Program-made: the position numbers and the translations under genes
Notes under the pieces: generated by a model
What the model saw: the letters and a program-made list of their open reading frames with translations, nothing else
Told to the model about the DNA's origin: nothing
The model's database searches: none
In this document: positions 11,401-24,788 of the stretch, in pieces
Layout: every line of letters starts with the position of its first letter
How positions within the stretch are numbered: position 1 is the stretch's first letter
From: Aulostomus chinensis
Lineage: Eukaryota; Chordata; Actinopteri; Syngnathiformes; Aulostomidae
DNA: 64,000 bases
Assembly (NCBI GenBank): GCA_037954235.1
Contig: JBBMOA010000007.1
Location: 27,080,957-27,144,956 of the forward strand
Direction of reading: 5' to 3'

Positions 11401-11850
11401 CATTTGAAGTAAATAAAACATAGGAGAGAATTCCGTAATGAGGAGATGAAGGTGCTTGTTTTAAAGACAATATCAGCTTCTTCTTTTTTTTCAGAAACCT
11501 TTTTTTAAAAAATGCCTACAACATTGGTGGAATATTATTTCCATTACAACAAAAACATGATTTTTTTCTTGGTAGTAAGTCAAGAAATACCAATGTAGCA
11601 CAAAACATTCATTTTGTAAGATGTCTTGAACAAACATTTTCAAGGTCCTTTATCGGATACTTGTGTGATTCTGTTTTATACTAACTATTATGAGTTGTTG
11701 TTTTATTTTATTTACTAAACAAAGACAAATGTGCTTGGCAAGACTTTTTTTTGAATGCACTGCGTGATTAAATATAAGATAAAGATGAGACCAAGCCTCC
11801 CGAAGCAGAGCGTTTGTCTGGGATTCAGTGAGGAAGTCTCTCTCTCTCAC
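8498..11850 (-). other. sox6: sox6 intron between HMG-box exons (3.4 kb)
   Basis: No exon was seen. The main recognisable component is the TTAGC-rich dispersed repeat at 10855-11205. Poly-A and poly-T tracts are present. Confidence 0.7.
10855..11205. repeat. TTAGC-rich teleost dispersed repeat
   Basis: It contains three tandem GCTTA units (AGCTTAGCTTAGCTTAGC), then CACCTCTAAAGCTC, GACTATTTCTTGGCTG and GCTTCCTGGCA, in the order seen in a widespread fish repeat known to me. It is degenerate and non-coding. Confidence 0.6.
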
Positions 11851-12021
11851 CCAGAATCTTGCTGATGTTGGAGTTGTGCATGTCAGGGAAAGTCTGCAGG
11901 ATCTTCCTCCTCTCGTCTTTGGCCCACACCATGAAGGCGTTCATGGGCCTCTTGATATGAGGCTCATTGTTGTTTCTGCCTCGCGCCTCCCTGAACACTC
12001 GTGCCTCCGTGATATTGTTTC
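11851..12021 (-). CDS. sox6: sox6 coding exon: HMG box, N-terminal half
   Basis: This 171-nt symmetric exon (phase 1 on both sides) reads NNITEARVFREARGRNNN, then EPHIKRPMNAFMVWAKDERR and KILQTFPDMHNSNISKILG. It carries HMG helices 1 and 2 and the DNA-intercalating FMV wedge (partial residues 418-420). One visible change is LQTFPD where mammalian SOX5/6/13 have LQAFPD (recalled). The acceptor is TGTCTTGCGCAG|GAAAC and the donor CTGG|GTGAGAGAGAG. The next exon supplies GC to complete Gly446. Skipping would keep the frame but destroy DNA binding. Confidence 0.97.
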
Positions 12022-13915
12022 CTGCGCAAGACAAAGAAATCACATGTTCATCTTCGATATTGTCGTACTTGACCAGGAAGAGCGCAGAGGAACCTTTCCC
12101 AGTTACATTTTTACCACGTTTTTGCCTTCTACCGGGGGGGAGGATGTATAACAAAAGTAAAACAAAAGTCAGATGGGGTCTGTGACATCCTAAAAATGCT
12201 TACATTCAAACTGTACACCATATTTACTTCCGCCTGATAGCATCTCAGTGCCAGTGCTCCTGTGTTTACCTCTCTGGTTCTAAACTAAACCACCATAAGC
12301 ACTCCTCAACCCCTGGCTTGTAAACAGTGGTGCTTTATAAGAAACAGGTGGGTCGAGGGGAAAAACTAACGCCAAGTCAGTGTTCTTACATCACATTCAG
12401 AGATGCCTGTGCTTATTCACTCAACACGCCGCGCGATTGAAATATCTGACGAGCACAACCTGTGCAGTACAGAAAACAGTCTCATCGACTCATTAAAATG
12501 TTGCCGTGTGCTTTGTTGAATACAAGAAAACCCGATGTTCTCTTCTTTCTCCTGCAGATTCGTTTACATTCTTGTACTCGATCTGGTGTCACAAACACAA
12601 GTTGTGTGGGGGGGGGGGGGGGGATTCAGCCTTACAGGAATAATAACGGTATGAAAAATTTCAAGCACATAGAATGTTGACATTGAAGACTGTGTTTAGC
12701 TGTTGAGAGTCTCCCTCACAGAAGCTTCCTGAGGAGCACAATAAATATTTGTACTCGCTGAATACCTGCATGTTTGGACGTTTTGGCGGATGACTCCTTC
12801 ACCACGGAGCTCTGAGATACGACGCCACTCAGGGGCGATGCTGCTTCTCTGAGGCACTCATGGGTCGTTCCTGTCTGATGCCTTTAGCTTACAGCTGCTG
12901 CAACTTCCTAACTTCCTACCCTTGTGCTCCTCCGTTGTCTGTCCTGTGTTTTTTGTACATCTACGTATGAATTATTATGATTGGAAATTGACCTCCTCCA
13001 AGAAGCACCAGGTGAGTCATAAATACAAGTGACAGATACCGTCTAGTGGTCGATCATAACAAGGAGAGAAGGAAATCTGTGTGAGCTGGCAAATTGAAGT
13101 GGTGGATGACTCAGAGAACGTCCGACTCTGGCGTAGTGAGACTCATATCCGATCCGTTTTGCCAACGGTGAGTGGACGAGGCTGTTTTGACGGTCGCTGC
13201 AGCCAGAGACAGCTGTTCATTTCCTTTTACTAGCGGTGGGTGAATGCCGTTGTTTTCACGGTCACTGCAGTGACGGTGGTTAGCTTCCCATTTTCAACCA
13301 GTACACAGTCAGAAGCCTGTTTTAAAAAAAACGGCATTGCACCTTAACCTTGACCAAAGCACTTAGTTAAAACCATAACACGACCTTCATGACCCTAACG
13401 ATCATTTTTGTAACCTGATGAGACCTTGCAAGGGATACTTCGCCAAAAATAAGGGAAATTTTAAAGTGGTTGAAGATTAATGAGCACACGACTGGATGGG
13501 GAAGACTTGGCTTCTACTGGACGGCAAGTTAGGAGTTCACAAATGTGTGTTTTGGACAGTTTTGCCGCTGTTAGTCTCCATTAGCTTCAAACAATGAATG
13601 TGTGTCATTTTCTGAATTCTGAAGTTGCCCAGAAGTCTTGTGGGGGGGGGGAGATGTCTCTGTGAGACCAAGACACCCAACAGTGAGTCACTGGATGGCA
13701 AGTATCACTTAGGATTAACACATCTTAAAACCTCATAAATTCATTCGATGGAAATGTGCTTTTGTGTGGTATCAGAAGGTCAGAGCATACGCTCGTCTGG
13801 AGCGGAGGACCTGCTGCACTACTGGGACAAATGCAACCATAAAATAAGGCACAGTCGGCTAGTTTATGAAAGCAACCAACAGAAATGAGCACTCATGGAG
13901 TAGACAGCAGCTTAC
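12022..13915 (-). other. sox6: sox6 intron (1.9 kb)
   Basis: No exon was seen. I looked for the mammalian optional segment (SKAMNGSAAK) and found nothing convincing. It holds a G run (12608-12622) and, at about 13340-13700, AT-balanced DNA resembling dispersed teleost repeats. Confidence 0.65.
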
Positions 13916-14024
13916 CGTCCAGATCTTCTGGTCTGGTCAGGTCAATTACTCGATGGACCATCTTCCCAGCGTCCTCCCCGAGCTTCCCGAGGTGTTGGCT
14001 CAGCGTTTCGTAGTGTAGCCGCTC
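13916..14024 (-). CDS. sox6: sox6 coding exon: LTRPED linker
   Basis: This 109-nt exon (phase 0 in, 1 out) reads ERLHYETLSQHLGKLGED, then AGKMVHRVIDLTRPEDLDG. VIDLTRPED is a SOX6 signature just before the HMG box. The flanking residues have diverged from mammals (YETLSQHLGKLGED against FENLGPQLTGKSNED, recalled). The acceptor is TGTTCTTGCAG|GAGCGG and the donor GACG|GTAAGCTG. In mammals an optional segment starting SKAMNGSAAK follows. The fish exon joins directly to NNITEARVFREARG, and no such cassette was recognised in the 1.9-kb intron. Confidence 0.94.
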
Positions 14025-14728
14025 CTGCAAGAACAGAAAAGTTTAGAAAAGTTATTTGAAGCGAGCCACAAATCTGATGCAACTGCAGCATTACTGCGCT
14101 TTCAAATGAGCTGTCAAAACAATAAATTCATGTCTTTATAATCTTGCATCTGGCTTGAGACTTCAATATGGCCACTGAGGGTGACTTTGATGTTAATGAC
14201 AATAAAACTAATTGTAGGGTTTTGTTGGCACGGAGGAGACTCGAGCGCAGCCATCAACACTGGGCAGTTGATTCTGCTGGTACTTTTTTCTGATGAGAGT
14301 GAGTCATGATGCCGGTTATGTTCTGATCTAATAGACGAGTCAGAACCCCTTCAAGGCCACGCTAGTCATCAGCGTCTTCCCCAGCTTCCTGTCACTCTGA
14401 CTCTGCCTTCTCGACTGCCACTCCACTTCTGAGACAAAGAACTCATCCAAGCCGCCTGCGTTGGGGCCTTCCAGCTAAAATTACCCCACCACGCTCCCAA
14501 ACTGCAGTGGAAAACATTGAACCCTCCGCACAGCTACCGCATATCCACACTCCTCTCTTCTTCTTCTTCTTCTTCTTCCCCACCGCCTTCCCTCCCTCCC
14601 TCCTTCTGGGCTCTCCTCCTTTTTCTGGTGACAGAGGCATTTTGTTTGACGCAAGAAATCAAGAAATGGTTCCCGGGTGAAGTCATGCCGCGGTAGCCGC
14701 TGGCAGAGTTGGTGGAACTTAGGGGCCA

Positions 14729-14732
<4 letters not shown>

Positions 14733-14794
<62 letters not shown>
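14733..14794. repeat. (GT)n microsatellite
   Basis: 31 uninterrupted GT units. Confidence 0.95.
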
Positions 14795-14796
<2 letters not shown>

Positions 14797-17700
14797 ATAG
14801 ATGAGGAGTTGGTGCGGGCCAATGTCAGCACTACGGCAAGGCTGTAATCAGGCCCACCACAGAACATGTGCCTGGGCAGTGCCATGCTCACCGCAGGAAG
14901 CAACCGCCTAACAAAGGACTAAAGAAAAGAGAGAAAGAGGGAAAGACAGAGAGAAAAAGGGAGAGAAAGAGCGAGCAGAAGAAGAAAGAGGGGAGTGGAA
15001 TGGAAAACTCATCCAGAGACAAGAATAAAGCCTTCAGCTTACTGAGAAGCAGCGGGGAAAGCAGCCGGCGCTCTTAAGGGCGCCGTGAGACTTCACGTCA
15101 CATCAAGTTTTTGTCAGTTAAACGTTTGTCTCAGTGCAATGAGTGTGTTTCAACATAAATACGACTGCATGATGCATACAGTAAAGGAGGACATGCGTTT
15201 ATAAAGCACAACACGTGCCATCTCTGAGTCCAATGCCTTTGTTGCTAATTCAGACTACTTTTGTTACTCTGACAAAGCAGAGCGTCTAAACCGCCTCAGA
15301 AATGTACAAATATTTCTACTAGAGCAGGGGAGACCGTTGGAAAAATAAAAGTGAGTAGAGTTGGAGTTTGGGGAAATAGACTAGGACAGCATCAATAGGG
15401 GCAGACTGATCCAAAGTACAAAATAACAGCAGACCTGGGTCACAATTTGCAAATATTCTCTGCGGTTGGTCTACTTTTGGTCTCCTTGAAAGTTGCTGTG
15501 GTGAATGCAGTAAGGAGCTGTCTCTCCTTTGTTTAGTCAAGATTGAAATAGGTTTGGCTTGTGTACGCCTGCTGGTTTGATACTGGACTGTTGCCTTTTG
15601 GAGTGGTTTAAAACACTTAATTTTAACTTTCTCTTTTATGTGACTCCATTTGTATTATGTACACTGTTTTATAGTTGACATCTAAATTTTTCATCAGAGA
15701 GGATAAAGGTTTGGTTTGGATGCCCGATGTTCGGGCGACCACACGTGTTTGGTGTTAAACTTGTTTCAGAAAAGCTTCAGGCTCGATGTTCTGTTACTGT
15801 TTCATCGACATGTGAATTACAGCGAAAAGCGTCTCTCCTTACTTAGAAAACAAGCTGACAAACCAAGGACCAAATTAATTAAACATGATGAAGGACGAGT
15901 AGAGTGACAAACCAATTAAGACGGAGATTGACGACTAATTAAAAATATCAAACCACAAAGAGAGTAGTAATGATGAACGTTCGTTTTATTTAATGTATGT
16001 ATATAACCACAAAAAAAGAAATGTCGTCCGTGCTGCTGCTCTATTATAAAACACTTCTGCTTTCACTGGGGCCCAATATTACTGCTGAATGTATATTTCT
16101 AAATTTATGAGACTCTCGACTCTTTTTGTTCCACTTGGTCTCTCCTCTTCTTGGCGTTTGCGTCTCTCCATCGTTGCTAGGGTACTACTCTAAACATTGC
16201 TGGGTTTTTTTGTATTTTTTTGTTTTTTTTTTCATAAAAATCCACAGCGTATTGAGCTCATTACCACAGTTACAACTCGCCTACTGCTGGCACGGCCTGC
16301 CTCCAGCTGACCCGCAGCCGTTTACTGTCTCCTCCCGGACCAATCAAGTTTGGCAACCCTTCCTGCTCCCTCCCCTCCCAGTATTCCCTCTCTCCTCCTA
16401 TTTTCTTCAGCTTCCTTTCTCCCGTTCCTTCTCCAGACTTCATGTGTGCTGATAGAGCTGTCAGTCAGCCACTGTTCTGTTTATTCTCCTCCCCTCCTTC
16501 TCCTTTTCACCATTCCTCCTATTCATAGCCTTTAACTCCCCACCAGCAGCCCTCCAGGCTCCAACCCCAAAACAAGTAGACACTAAAAGGTCTATTTGCA
16601 GGTGCCAGACTCAGCTTTGTAGTATACATTATTATAATGTATATCATCCAGGCTTCAAATACAGCAACATTACGTCGACCTTTAATCAAGACTTGGAGCC
16701 ATCCGAGCTGTTGGTTTCACAGGCTTTCTTCCTACAAAGAACAAACTCATCAGCAGAGCCAACACAAACTCCTCCACGACGACTCCTCCCTCCGCGACTC
16801 CTTCCAGACACGTTCTGCTCCGCCAGCAGACACAGCAAGCATGAAGTCTATCTAACAGGGTGCGGACAAAAAAAAGAAAAAAAAAGAACTTGCAATGTTG
16901 AAAACCATAAAATTTACAGTGCTGATGAATTAAAAAAAAGAATAAATATTGCAATAATCGTTCAGGTGAAGGGTAATCATCAGAGCCTGAGAAAGCAGTC
17001 TAATTTTAGTTTCATGGCTGCGGCACGCTGGGGGATTCTAAACTGATTTTAAAGAGCTGGGAGACCGCACACATAACGACAGATTTAGATCATTTTTTTT
17101 CACATTTAATCGTGAGAACACACACCAGATATTTCAATCAAGATCCTGGACCACACACTTGGCATTCATTGTTTTTGAGGAGACATTCCAGGGACTCGGG
17201 ATCTCATAGAAACAAATGTGTTCAAAGGTGATTCAGGGGGAGGAAAAAAAAAGAAAAAGACAAACGCCATGTTTCCATAAAATGTCAAGCAAATTTTAGA
17301 AATGCAGCAAAAGAGGAAATGCGAACTACAGCTGTTTCCATCAAGTGGTTTGAAGCAAATAAACCAGGTTATGTAGTAAATATTTCCGTCACACGATGGC
17401 GAATTGTTTTGATCGTTTACAGCTGTTTACCAGCGAAAAAATGGAGAGAAGTCTTAAGGAATTACTTTCAGTTGGATAAGACGAAAGTGTTCTTCGATGC
17501 CAGGTAGTATTCCCCTCTTTCAGAGACGAGGGAATAGTTTTGGAAAAACTGAGAGGACAATGGCGGCGGGAAACAGCTGGTCAGTCATGTGACTTGAAGA
17601 GCCGCTATGTCTGAGCTTATTCAAATTAGGTGTTTCAATATCCAAGTTTGCGCATTTGCTCTTTTCTGAATTTAAGGTCATTTTTGTGCATTAGGCTGTG

Positions 17701-18681
17701 TCCATATCAAATAAGAGGGGATAACCGTTCATTAAAATTCCTTTCTTGAAACATGGCCTCTGAGGTAGAGAGTGTGCTGTGTTTTGCATAGAAAGGCTGA
17801 AAAGAAGGAAAAGAAGGTGAAAGCATCAGTAGGGCTTGTGTTGCTGCGCGGGCTGGAGGAGAGGAGGCTCCAAAGTCTCATTCTTGCTAAAAAATTTGCA
17901 GAAAATGTCCTTAACAGTTTGAACAGAAATATGACTTCTTTTAATCCATAAATCGTCCTGTTGTTTTTAGTTTGATTGACTTTTGACAGCAAATTTTTCA
18001 CTGGAAGAGGTTGTAGTCAAACTTGTGGTTCAGCCTTCATTTACGTTACTGATAATTTCTTGCGGTCCTCCCTCTTGTTTTTATTGTTACCCTAATCATC
18101 TATAGCTGCGGAGAGGCATTTTGAAATAATACCCAAGATGGAATGCAACAGGTTTTTGCTCAGCCCATCTTTAGTCGGCTGCTGACATGTTAGAATACTC
18201 AAAAACTCCAAAATAACTGATGTGTCCCCTTCGCTGACTGCTGACAATTTAGAAAAGGCTGTTAAGGGACCGTGTGCATAGCCATCATCATCCAAAGTAA
18301 GAAAACAGATCTTGAAGCAATAAAAACGGTGTTTATTCTTATGCAGCCTGTAGATTTACCTGCACTCAGTCTGCCATCACCCACCGTGTTCCTCATCCTA
18401 TGGAAACAGGAAAAGCGGTCCCTCATGCTTCATCATATTTCATGCTAATTTTACCAATCTCCTCTGCAAACCTTTCAGATGTGTAACACAACATATCTTT
18501 TACATGCATGGCTAGTATTTGAATAATGATAGGGAAAAATCAAGCTGATTGATTTTTGTGTTTTCAACCAAAACATGTAAGTTGAGCAATGTGCCAATCT
18601 CTAAATGTGGTGTTTTCCTTCATGTGGGTTTAGGGAGTGTTTTGTGGCTGTTTAGATGAAAAAAAATTCACGGTCTTTTGC

Positions 18682-18686
<5 letters not shown>

Positions 18687-18755
<69 letters not shown>
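18687..18755. repeat. compound (CT)n(CA)n microsatellite
   Basis: 17 CT units followed by 16 CA units. Confidence 0.95.
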
Positions 18756-18756
<1 letters not shown>

Positions 18757-18934
18757 TGCGCACACCCACGCGGTCATACACAGTGGCTATTTCAGTGAGC
18801 TTTGGCAGCCGCAAGCCAGCTGGAAGCAACGTAAGCGTAAGGTGATACTCAACAATGCCACTAACTGGCCAGGCCTCTCGTCTGTACACCAGCTATAATG
18901 ACATTAACATGGCCAAGGCCAGTGCAGAGCCAGG

Positions 18935-18986
18935 ACACACACACAAATACCCACACACACACACACACACACGCACACACACACAA
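18935..18986. repeat. (CA)n interrupted microsatellite
   Basis: CA repeat with AAAT and CG interruptions. Confidence 0.9.
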
Positions 18987-20328
18987 AGGAGACCAGGATC
19001 ACTTTCAGCTCTTGGGGAAATGTCTGCGCTTGAAATGAATGTTCTAGGACAGAAATACACAAACAGAAAGCAAAATAAACACAAAGACATACACTCAGAC
19101 GTCACAGCAATGTCTCCCTTTGAGTTGAATCAGCAGAGAGCAATAAATAGCTCCACATTACATCGAGTTCCCGTTTACAGCAGTTGTCTCATTCTCTCCA
19201 AAGACGCCTAATATGCTGTGTTAGTACAATGTCATAAAACAAAAAGACTCGGGCAGAGCTTCAAAGTTTAAAAGGGGAGAAATTGAGTAACAAATTTATT
19301 TGACGAACAGAAAACAACACACATATCCAAGGTAAAGAAAGAGAGTCGGTCTTGTTGCCTCCCGAGGTGGAACCGTTGAGTCACACTCACAGTATCCAGC
19401 AAGTTCCATCCATGAATTGTTTAAGACAGAGCGAAGCCTTTGAGAAAAACACACACAACTTCTCCAAAGTAAAAAAAAAAAAACAAAACTATAAAGCTAA
19501 AAGAAAGTCTTTGAGCTGCTGTTGTTAGGTAACGTATAATGAACTGACAACAAACATAACGCCTGCTGTCATCCAAGAACCGGAAACAATTACTTTGAGA
19601 CTTTCCAAATGAGATTTTTATTAGGAGGCATGAAGCTATAAACCAAATTACTGCATTGCTTTGGTTTTGTTCTAATAAAGCAGGAAAATGTAGCGCTGGT
19701 GAAGCACGGAGAGCTCTACCCACAACACTCTCACCTTAATCTGCGATTTCTTCAGAGCGAACTTGGAGCAGAAGCTACTTTGAGCGCAAACTTAGTTGGG
19801 AATACTGGTGGGATTTTTTTTTTTCCAGACCTGCACCAGACAACTTACATTAAATCTTAATACAAATAATTTATTAGTATCGGCTGTTGTATAATTCATG
19901 CGTATGAGTTTCTTAGTGTTTACCAGTATAATGACTTCTTTAAAAAAATCAACTTGGGACTGAGGGTAAGTACAGCAGAGATGTATTTTGCCAGATTTTT
20001 GGATGTTTTCCTCCTGAAGAGGCAAAGCAAACAAGTCCAAAAAATTCAAAACAGCCTATCCTTGGAGTGCACCAATCATGACCTACTTGGGGTTGGTGGG
20101 TTCAAAGTCTCCACCCCTAAAATATTCATGAGTTCCTATCCTCCACATCCTCGCCAGCAACATGGGATCAGTTGCACAGGAGACTTGGTCTAATCATGCT
20201 CTCTATTTAAGAGAACGTCTGAACCCTTGAATCTGTGATTGGCTGATCAGACTGATTGGAGATGTTTTGAAATATGGATTTCCCTCTGGATATGAGATCC
20301 TGGTACAAAGGCCCTTTCTCCTTCAGCC

Positions 20329-20362
20329 GGGGGGGGGGGGGGGGGGCGGGGGGGGGGGGGGG
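20329..20362. repeat. poly-G tract
   Basis: 33 G with one C; potential G-quadruplex. Confidence 0.9.
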
Positions 20363-20475
20363 ATGAGTGGTTGATGGGGGGAGGAAGTCCCCTTCCCTGA
20401 GACAGGCCCTTTAATTGGACTAAAACCCCGAGGCTGGGATCCCCCCCCTTCAGGGCAAGTGGAGAGCTGGACTCC

Positions 20476-20478
<3 letters not shown>

Positions 20479-20528
<50 letters not shown>

Positions 20529-20550
20529 ACACAAACACACACACACACAA
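20479..20550. repeat. (AC)n microsatellite
   Basis: 24 AC units, then an interrupted extension. Confidence 0.95.
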
Positions 20551-21356
20551 ATGTTAACACCATCTCTTCTCCAAGAAAACACCCACTCGCTCTCAGTCAA
20601 GGCAGGCGCACAAACACACACTCATACGCCAAAACCATCACTTGTCATTGGCCCAGCTGCTCCTTCTTCAAAGCTGTTGGCTTCTGGGTGGCCGTGCAGA
20701 TGAGAGGAGAAAAGAGAAGTTCTCAAGAGCTGCGGCCACAGCCAAACGACACCAAATATCATCCATGAACATTCTTCAGACCCGTGCATTAGCTGAGAAG
20801 AAACCTTGAGCTTCCAGCCAATGAAGCGCTGGAGTCACCGCGACACAAAGACTTTGGAGGAAGTAAGAAGTAGCAAGAGAGATACGTACGAAGACGTACT
20901 ACAACAAAGTACTGACAAAGTGATAAATCTTACAATTAACTGCTGTGACTTGTTATTAATGCAAAGGCATCCTTTCCAGTCCCCCTCACCACATTTGTAT
21001 CAAGTAGATTTAGTGTCTTTTACTGAAGGAGAATCAAGTTTACCACATTAAAATCAAATGTACTGCGTAACAGTTCTCCATGACAAGTATTCATGTTTGT
21101 ATATGTGAGCTAAGTGCTGTCGAGTGAGTGTTGGCTCAAAGGTGAGTGATATTAACTTACCGAGGAAACAGACGAACGCTTCTTCTTTCTGTAACCTCAA
21201 ATGAGTCTTTTATAGTTTTAATGCTTTTTTTTAGAACACCAAAATCATCTCGTGTACTTCTTACAAATTCTGATTCGATGCAGGGTACCATGACTTTTGG
21301 AGGACGGTCAGGTTCAGGGTGAAACAGCTGAAAAACACTCTGATGTCTCTGTGACA

Positions 21357-21388
21357 ACCCCCCCCCCCCACCCCCCCACCCCCCACCC
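21357..21388. repeat. poly-C tract with A interruptions
   Basis: C runs separated by single A; G-quadruplex potential on the minus strand. Confidence 0.85.
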
Positions 21389-22709
21389 AAAGGTGTAGAT
21401 GAGAGGAGTTTCTTGACAAGTCAGTTACTGTTGCTGAGATAATCAGAGTCAAAGTATAAAATTACAATGAGCAACATATGCTTATTATCTTAAAGCCCTC
21501 TGGTGTTTTGCTTTTATTATTCTGCCATTAACATGCAAAGAATCATTTGGCAGTTTTACGGCTGGTTCAGGTGGAGGTAATTGGAGCTTTTATACACCGT
21601 TGAGTACATTAATACTGAACATGACATGATCAGATGTTTTGTAAATTAAAGCATAATCTGAAAAAAAGTCACTACATTTAACAAGGACGCGTGCGCAAGA
21701 TTTCGAGGAATCATCGGAGGGTAAGAAAAAAAGTACTCATCACGTGTTTTTTTCATCCGTTAATTGTAGTACTCTGGTACTCTTTTTGTTTTGTAATAAA
21801 TGGCCAGATCGTGTCATAGGATTTGCTTTTTAGTGTAATGGCTTTTACTGCTTTCTAAAATGATCATTATTTTACTAAATAACACAGCAAAGTAATTGGT
21901 ATCACAAACTGTTGTTGAGATTTAAAAAAGATAAAACAAAAAAATGGCGCAGTATCATATCAAATTTAAAAAGCGCAGCATTGCTCTTCTCTATTTTGAG
22001 AACCCAAATTCTGACAAATGGAGACTCGGGCACGAGTCCTCGACAAGAAGCCATGAAGGAGCAAAATGAAGTCAGGACAGCCAACTGAAGAGAATGAGAG
22101 TAAACAGTGGTTGGGACAAATGGCTGTGGGACACCGACATTGCTTTTTTCCTCATGCAGGATCTAGGTTCTCCTCCACGCTAGGAACATGATGGATATTC
22201 AGTCTGCTGCAGTCCGCAAATTCACAGATACCTCAAAATTCTACACACTGGTCTTTTAAATATATGTACTCTCCGCAGTGAAGAGTGAAGGACCGGTATA
22301 AAGTGCACTACTCGGTGAATGTACTCTTTAACCACGTTTGTGTGTGTCACATGTTCTATGATATGTATGTCCATGCATTTAAGTGGCTGAGATCGAATGT
22401 GAGTATACGCCTGCAAAATGTGTATATCAGAATATTTTCTTCCCATGAAAGAAAATGCCTTTGAAAGCTGCATTGCGACCATGTGATTCCCACGGCGGAT
22501 ATTTCATTTCACAGTTGAGGGGACAATGAACAGAAACGCTTCCCAAGAGCAGATCATGGAGGGGACTCCAAAATTACTGTTGTGTGGGAAACCCTCATCA
22601 TTAACTTGATAAGTGATCGGTAAACCGCCTCTCGAAATGTTTTGAATAATAAAATAAGAAGACGTCCACAGAGCTAGAATGGGCCACGTATGATGTGCCT
22701 CTGTCTAAC

Positions 22710-22906
22710 CTTTGTGCCGTTGTTGAGGCTCATGCTGCTGAGGGCGGACAGTTTGGCCTCCAGACTCTGGTGTCCTGGCTGCTGCTGCTGCTGATGGAGC
22801 TGCTCCCTCTGGATCTGCTCCCTCATGCTCCTGGCCTCCTGGATGGCCTTCATCACTGCGTCCTGGTCCCCAAACAGAGCCGTGGAGTTGAGGCTGGAGA
22901 GGATGT
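22710..22906 (-). CDS. sox6: sox6 coding exon: second coiled coil (MKAIQEARSMREQIQREQ)
   Basis: This 197-nt exon (phase 1 in, 0 out) encodes DILSSLNSTALFGDQDAV, then MKAIQEARSMREQIQREQ, a short Gln run (HQQQQQP, from CAG codons at about 22778-22792) and LEAKLSALSSMSLNNGTK. The helix is the conserved second SoxD coiled coil. The acceptor is CTTCTCCAG|ACATCC. The donor AAAG|GTTAGACA departs from the usual GTRAGT and is probably weak. After LNNGTK the frame continues into the 13916-14024 exon, matching the mammalian order (recalled). Confidence 0.95.
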
Positions 22907-24757
22907 CTGGAGAAGGAGGACAGAATAGAAAGAAAGAGGAAACTTTGACTGGAAGTACAGAAAACTAAAGAGAAAAGTCACATATTGCGAGTATACTTGT
23001 CATCTTCTACCTCACCACAGTCAGCTCTACTTTTCATCTACAATAGACTAGTCTTTTCCTAAATTTAATTACATAGTTAAATAGGGACGTGTTGAATTCT
23101 GGTGACCTGTTTGATCTGGATTCCTACACTAAACTCATTCCATAAAGTGGTTCTTGAGGCTTGAATGGCCCTCCAAATAGACCCATTAAAATCCCCATAA
23201 TTAAATATTTTTACAACATTTTATTTCACTGAACTTAAGAATCTCGAAACTCGGGAGGCTATGAAGGCTGAAACGCATCAGCGCTTTCCAATCTGACGTG
23301 AACCAAACAAACAAGCGAAATGGGAGTGTTTCCTCCTCCTTAACTTGAAAAATTTAAGATGTGTTTCATTTTTTTGTTGCTGCATGTTTAAGAAGGCTGT
23401 TTGTCGGGTTTAGAGGATGTCGTTGTCAAGATAATGACAGACAGTTAAATAATCAGTCTGAAAAGAGCATCTTTTGAGCATTAGGATGAGCCAGTTTAAG
23501 GAAACAAAAACACAGTTAAGATCAGTTAAAAACCTTACATCTAGCAAAATAATTCCTTCAAATAACACATTTTGAAAATTTCCTGTATAGAAATTGCTAT
23601 TAATTAGCTAAGGAACTTTTGTTGGATTCAGCGACCCCTCTGGTTTAAAGTGGTAGTGTTTACAAGAATGAAGAATGTCATAAATACCTCAATGTAGCTT
23701 GCTAAGGTAGACTAGAGCGGACGCATTTGTGACCATGCAAGACACAAAGTACTTAAGATAGTGAAATCTGCTACGTCGCAGCCAGTAAATGCAGTACCAC
23801 TACTGTCACTGTGAGCAAACTGAAATGAACACACATATTTTGAAGCACTGATGGTCCTGTTAGCTTATAGATGGAAGTCAAATAGTAGCGTCGGTCATAA
23901 ATTGAAAGAGCTTCATCATTAGTTGAAAAGTCCCAGTAGCTGCTTCAAATATTACTTAAACATCTGTGGAATTTCTGCATCTCTAAATGGAGCCAAATGT
24001 TGTTAAGTTGTTTTCCAATCTTGTTGCGCCTAAACACGACAGAGCCTCCTCCCCCTTGTTTATGCTGCGTGCTTCACACTTCCGAAGCTCATGCACATTT
24101 GAAGAATAAGAAGAAAAAAAAATAAATAAAAGGATGCAAAGTTTCCGTCGCCCTCCTCGTTTAATTAGCAGACAAGTAGGAAGCACTGAATGCTTGGGTG
24201 GCCGTTAAAAGGGGCAAAAAATAACTTTGCAGGGAACACAAGCGTTGCGTCCTCCAAGCCACTACAGAGGAGCTGGTGAAATTGTTTTCTGGGGGATATA
24301 ATGAGAGGGTTTAGATTAGCCTTAATAACAGATAGCAGAGGTAGGGGCATAAAAGGTCTAACGCGGGCAGACAATGATGTGAGGAAGCTATTAAAAACCA
24401 AATAACGTGTGCTGGGTTTCACTGTTTCCGCTGCCAGGGTTTTCATTGAGGCTAAATACAGGGCTTTGGCCTCCTGTAAAACACAAATACACACACACAG
24501 GTCTCCTCTTGGGGTTGAGGTGTCTGCAGTCTATCAGACGCATGCAATGCTGCTTGGTTTGTCTGTGTGTGGCGGGGGGAGGGAGGTGTTTGGGTGGGAG
24601 ATGTTTTTGTTTTTCCGGATGAGGGGAAGGCAAAGTTTTATACTGGAATGAGGATGTGTTTGCTCTGTGGATGTACAGTACAGATGTGAACAAATGCTAG
24701 TGTATGAATGTTTGTGTGAGGCTTTGAGGGCATGTATGTGTAGAATGCGTCACTGCC

Positions 24758-24788
<31 letters not shown>

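Larger units (their letters stand above)
14025..22709 (-). other. sox6: sox6 intron (8.7 kb)
   Basis: No exon was recognised. It contains microsatellites at 14733-14794, 18687-18755, 18935-18986 and 20479-20550, G/C homopolymer clusters at 20329-20362 and 21357-21388, and a purine-rich patch at 14920-15010. Sequence around 17270-17700 (beginning GTTTCCAT) resembles a dispersed fish repeat but cannot be classified. Confidence 0.65.

Noticed and set aside
12880..12960. AAGTTGCAGCAGCTGTAAGC on the minus strand, resembling the KLQQ of a mammalian SOX6 optional exon
   Set aside because: A stop follows KLQQL immediately and flanking frames contain stops. It appears to be a chance match.
14481..14903. 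140-residue minus open frame
   Set aside because: Mostly translation of the GT microsatellite; no domain and no splice logic.
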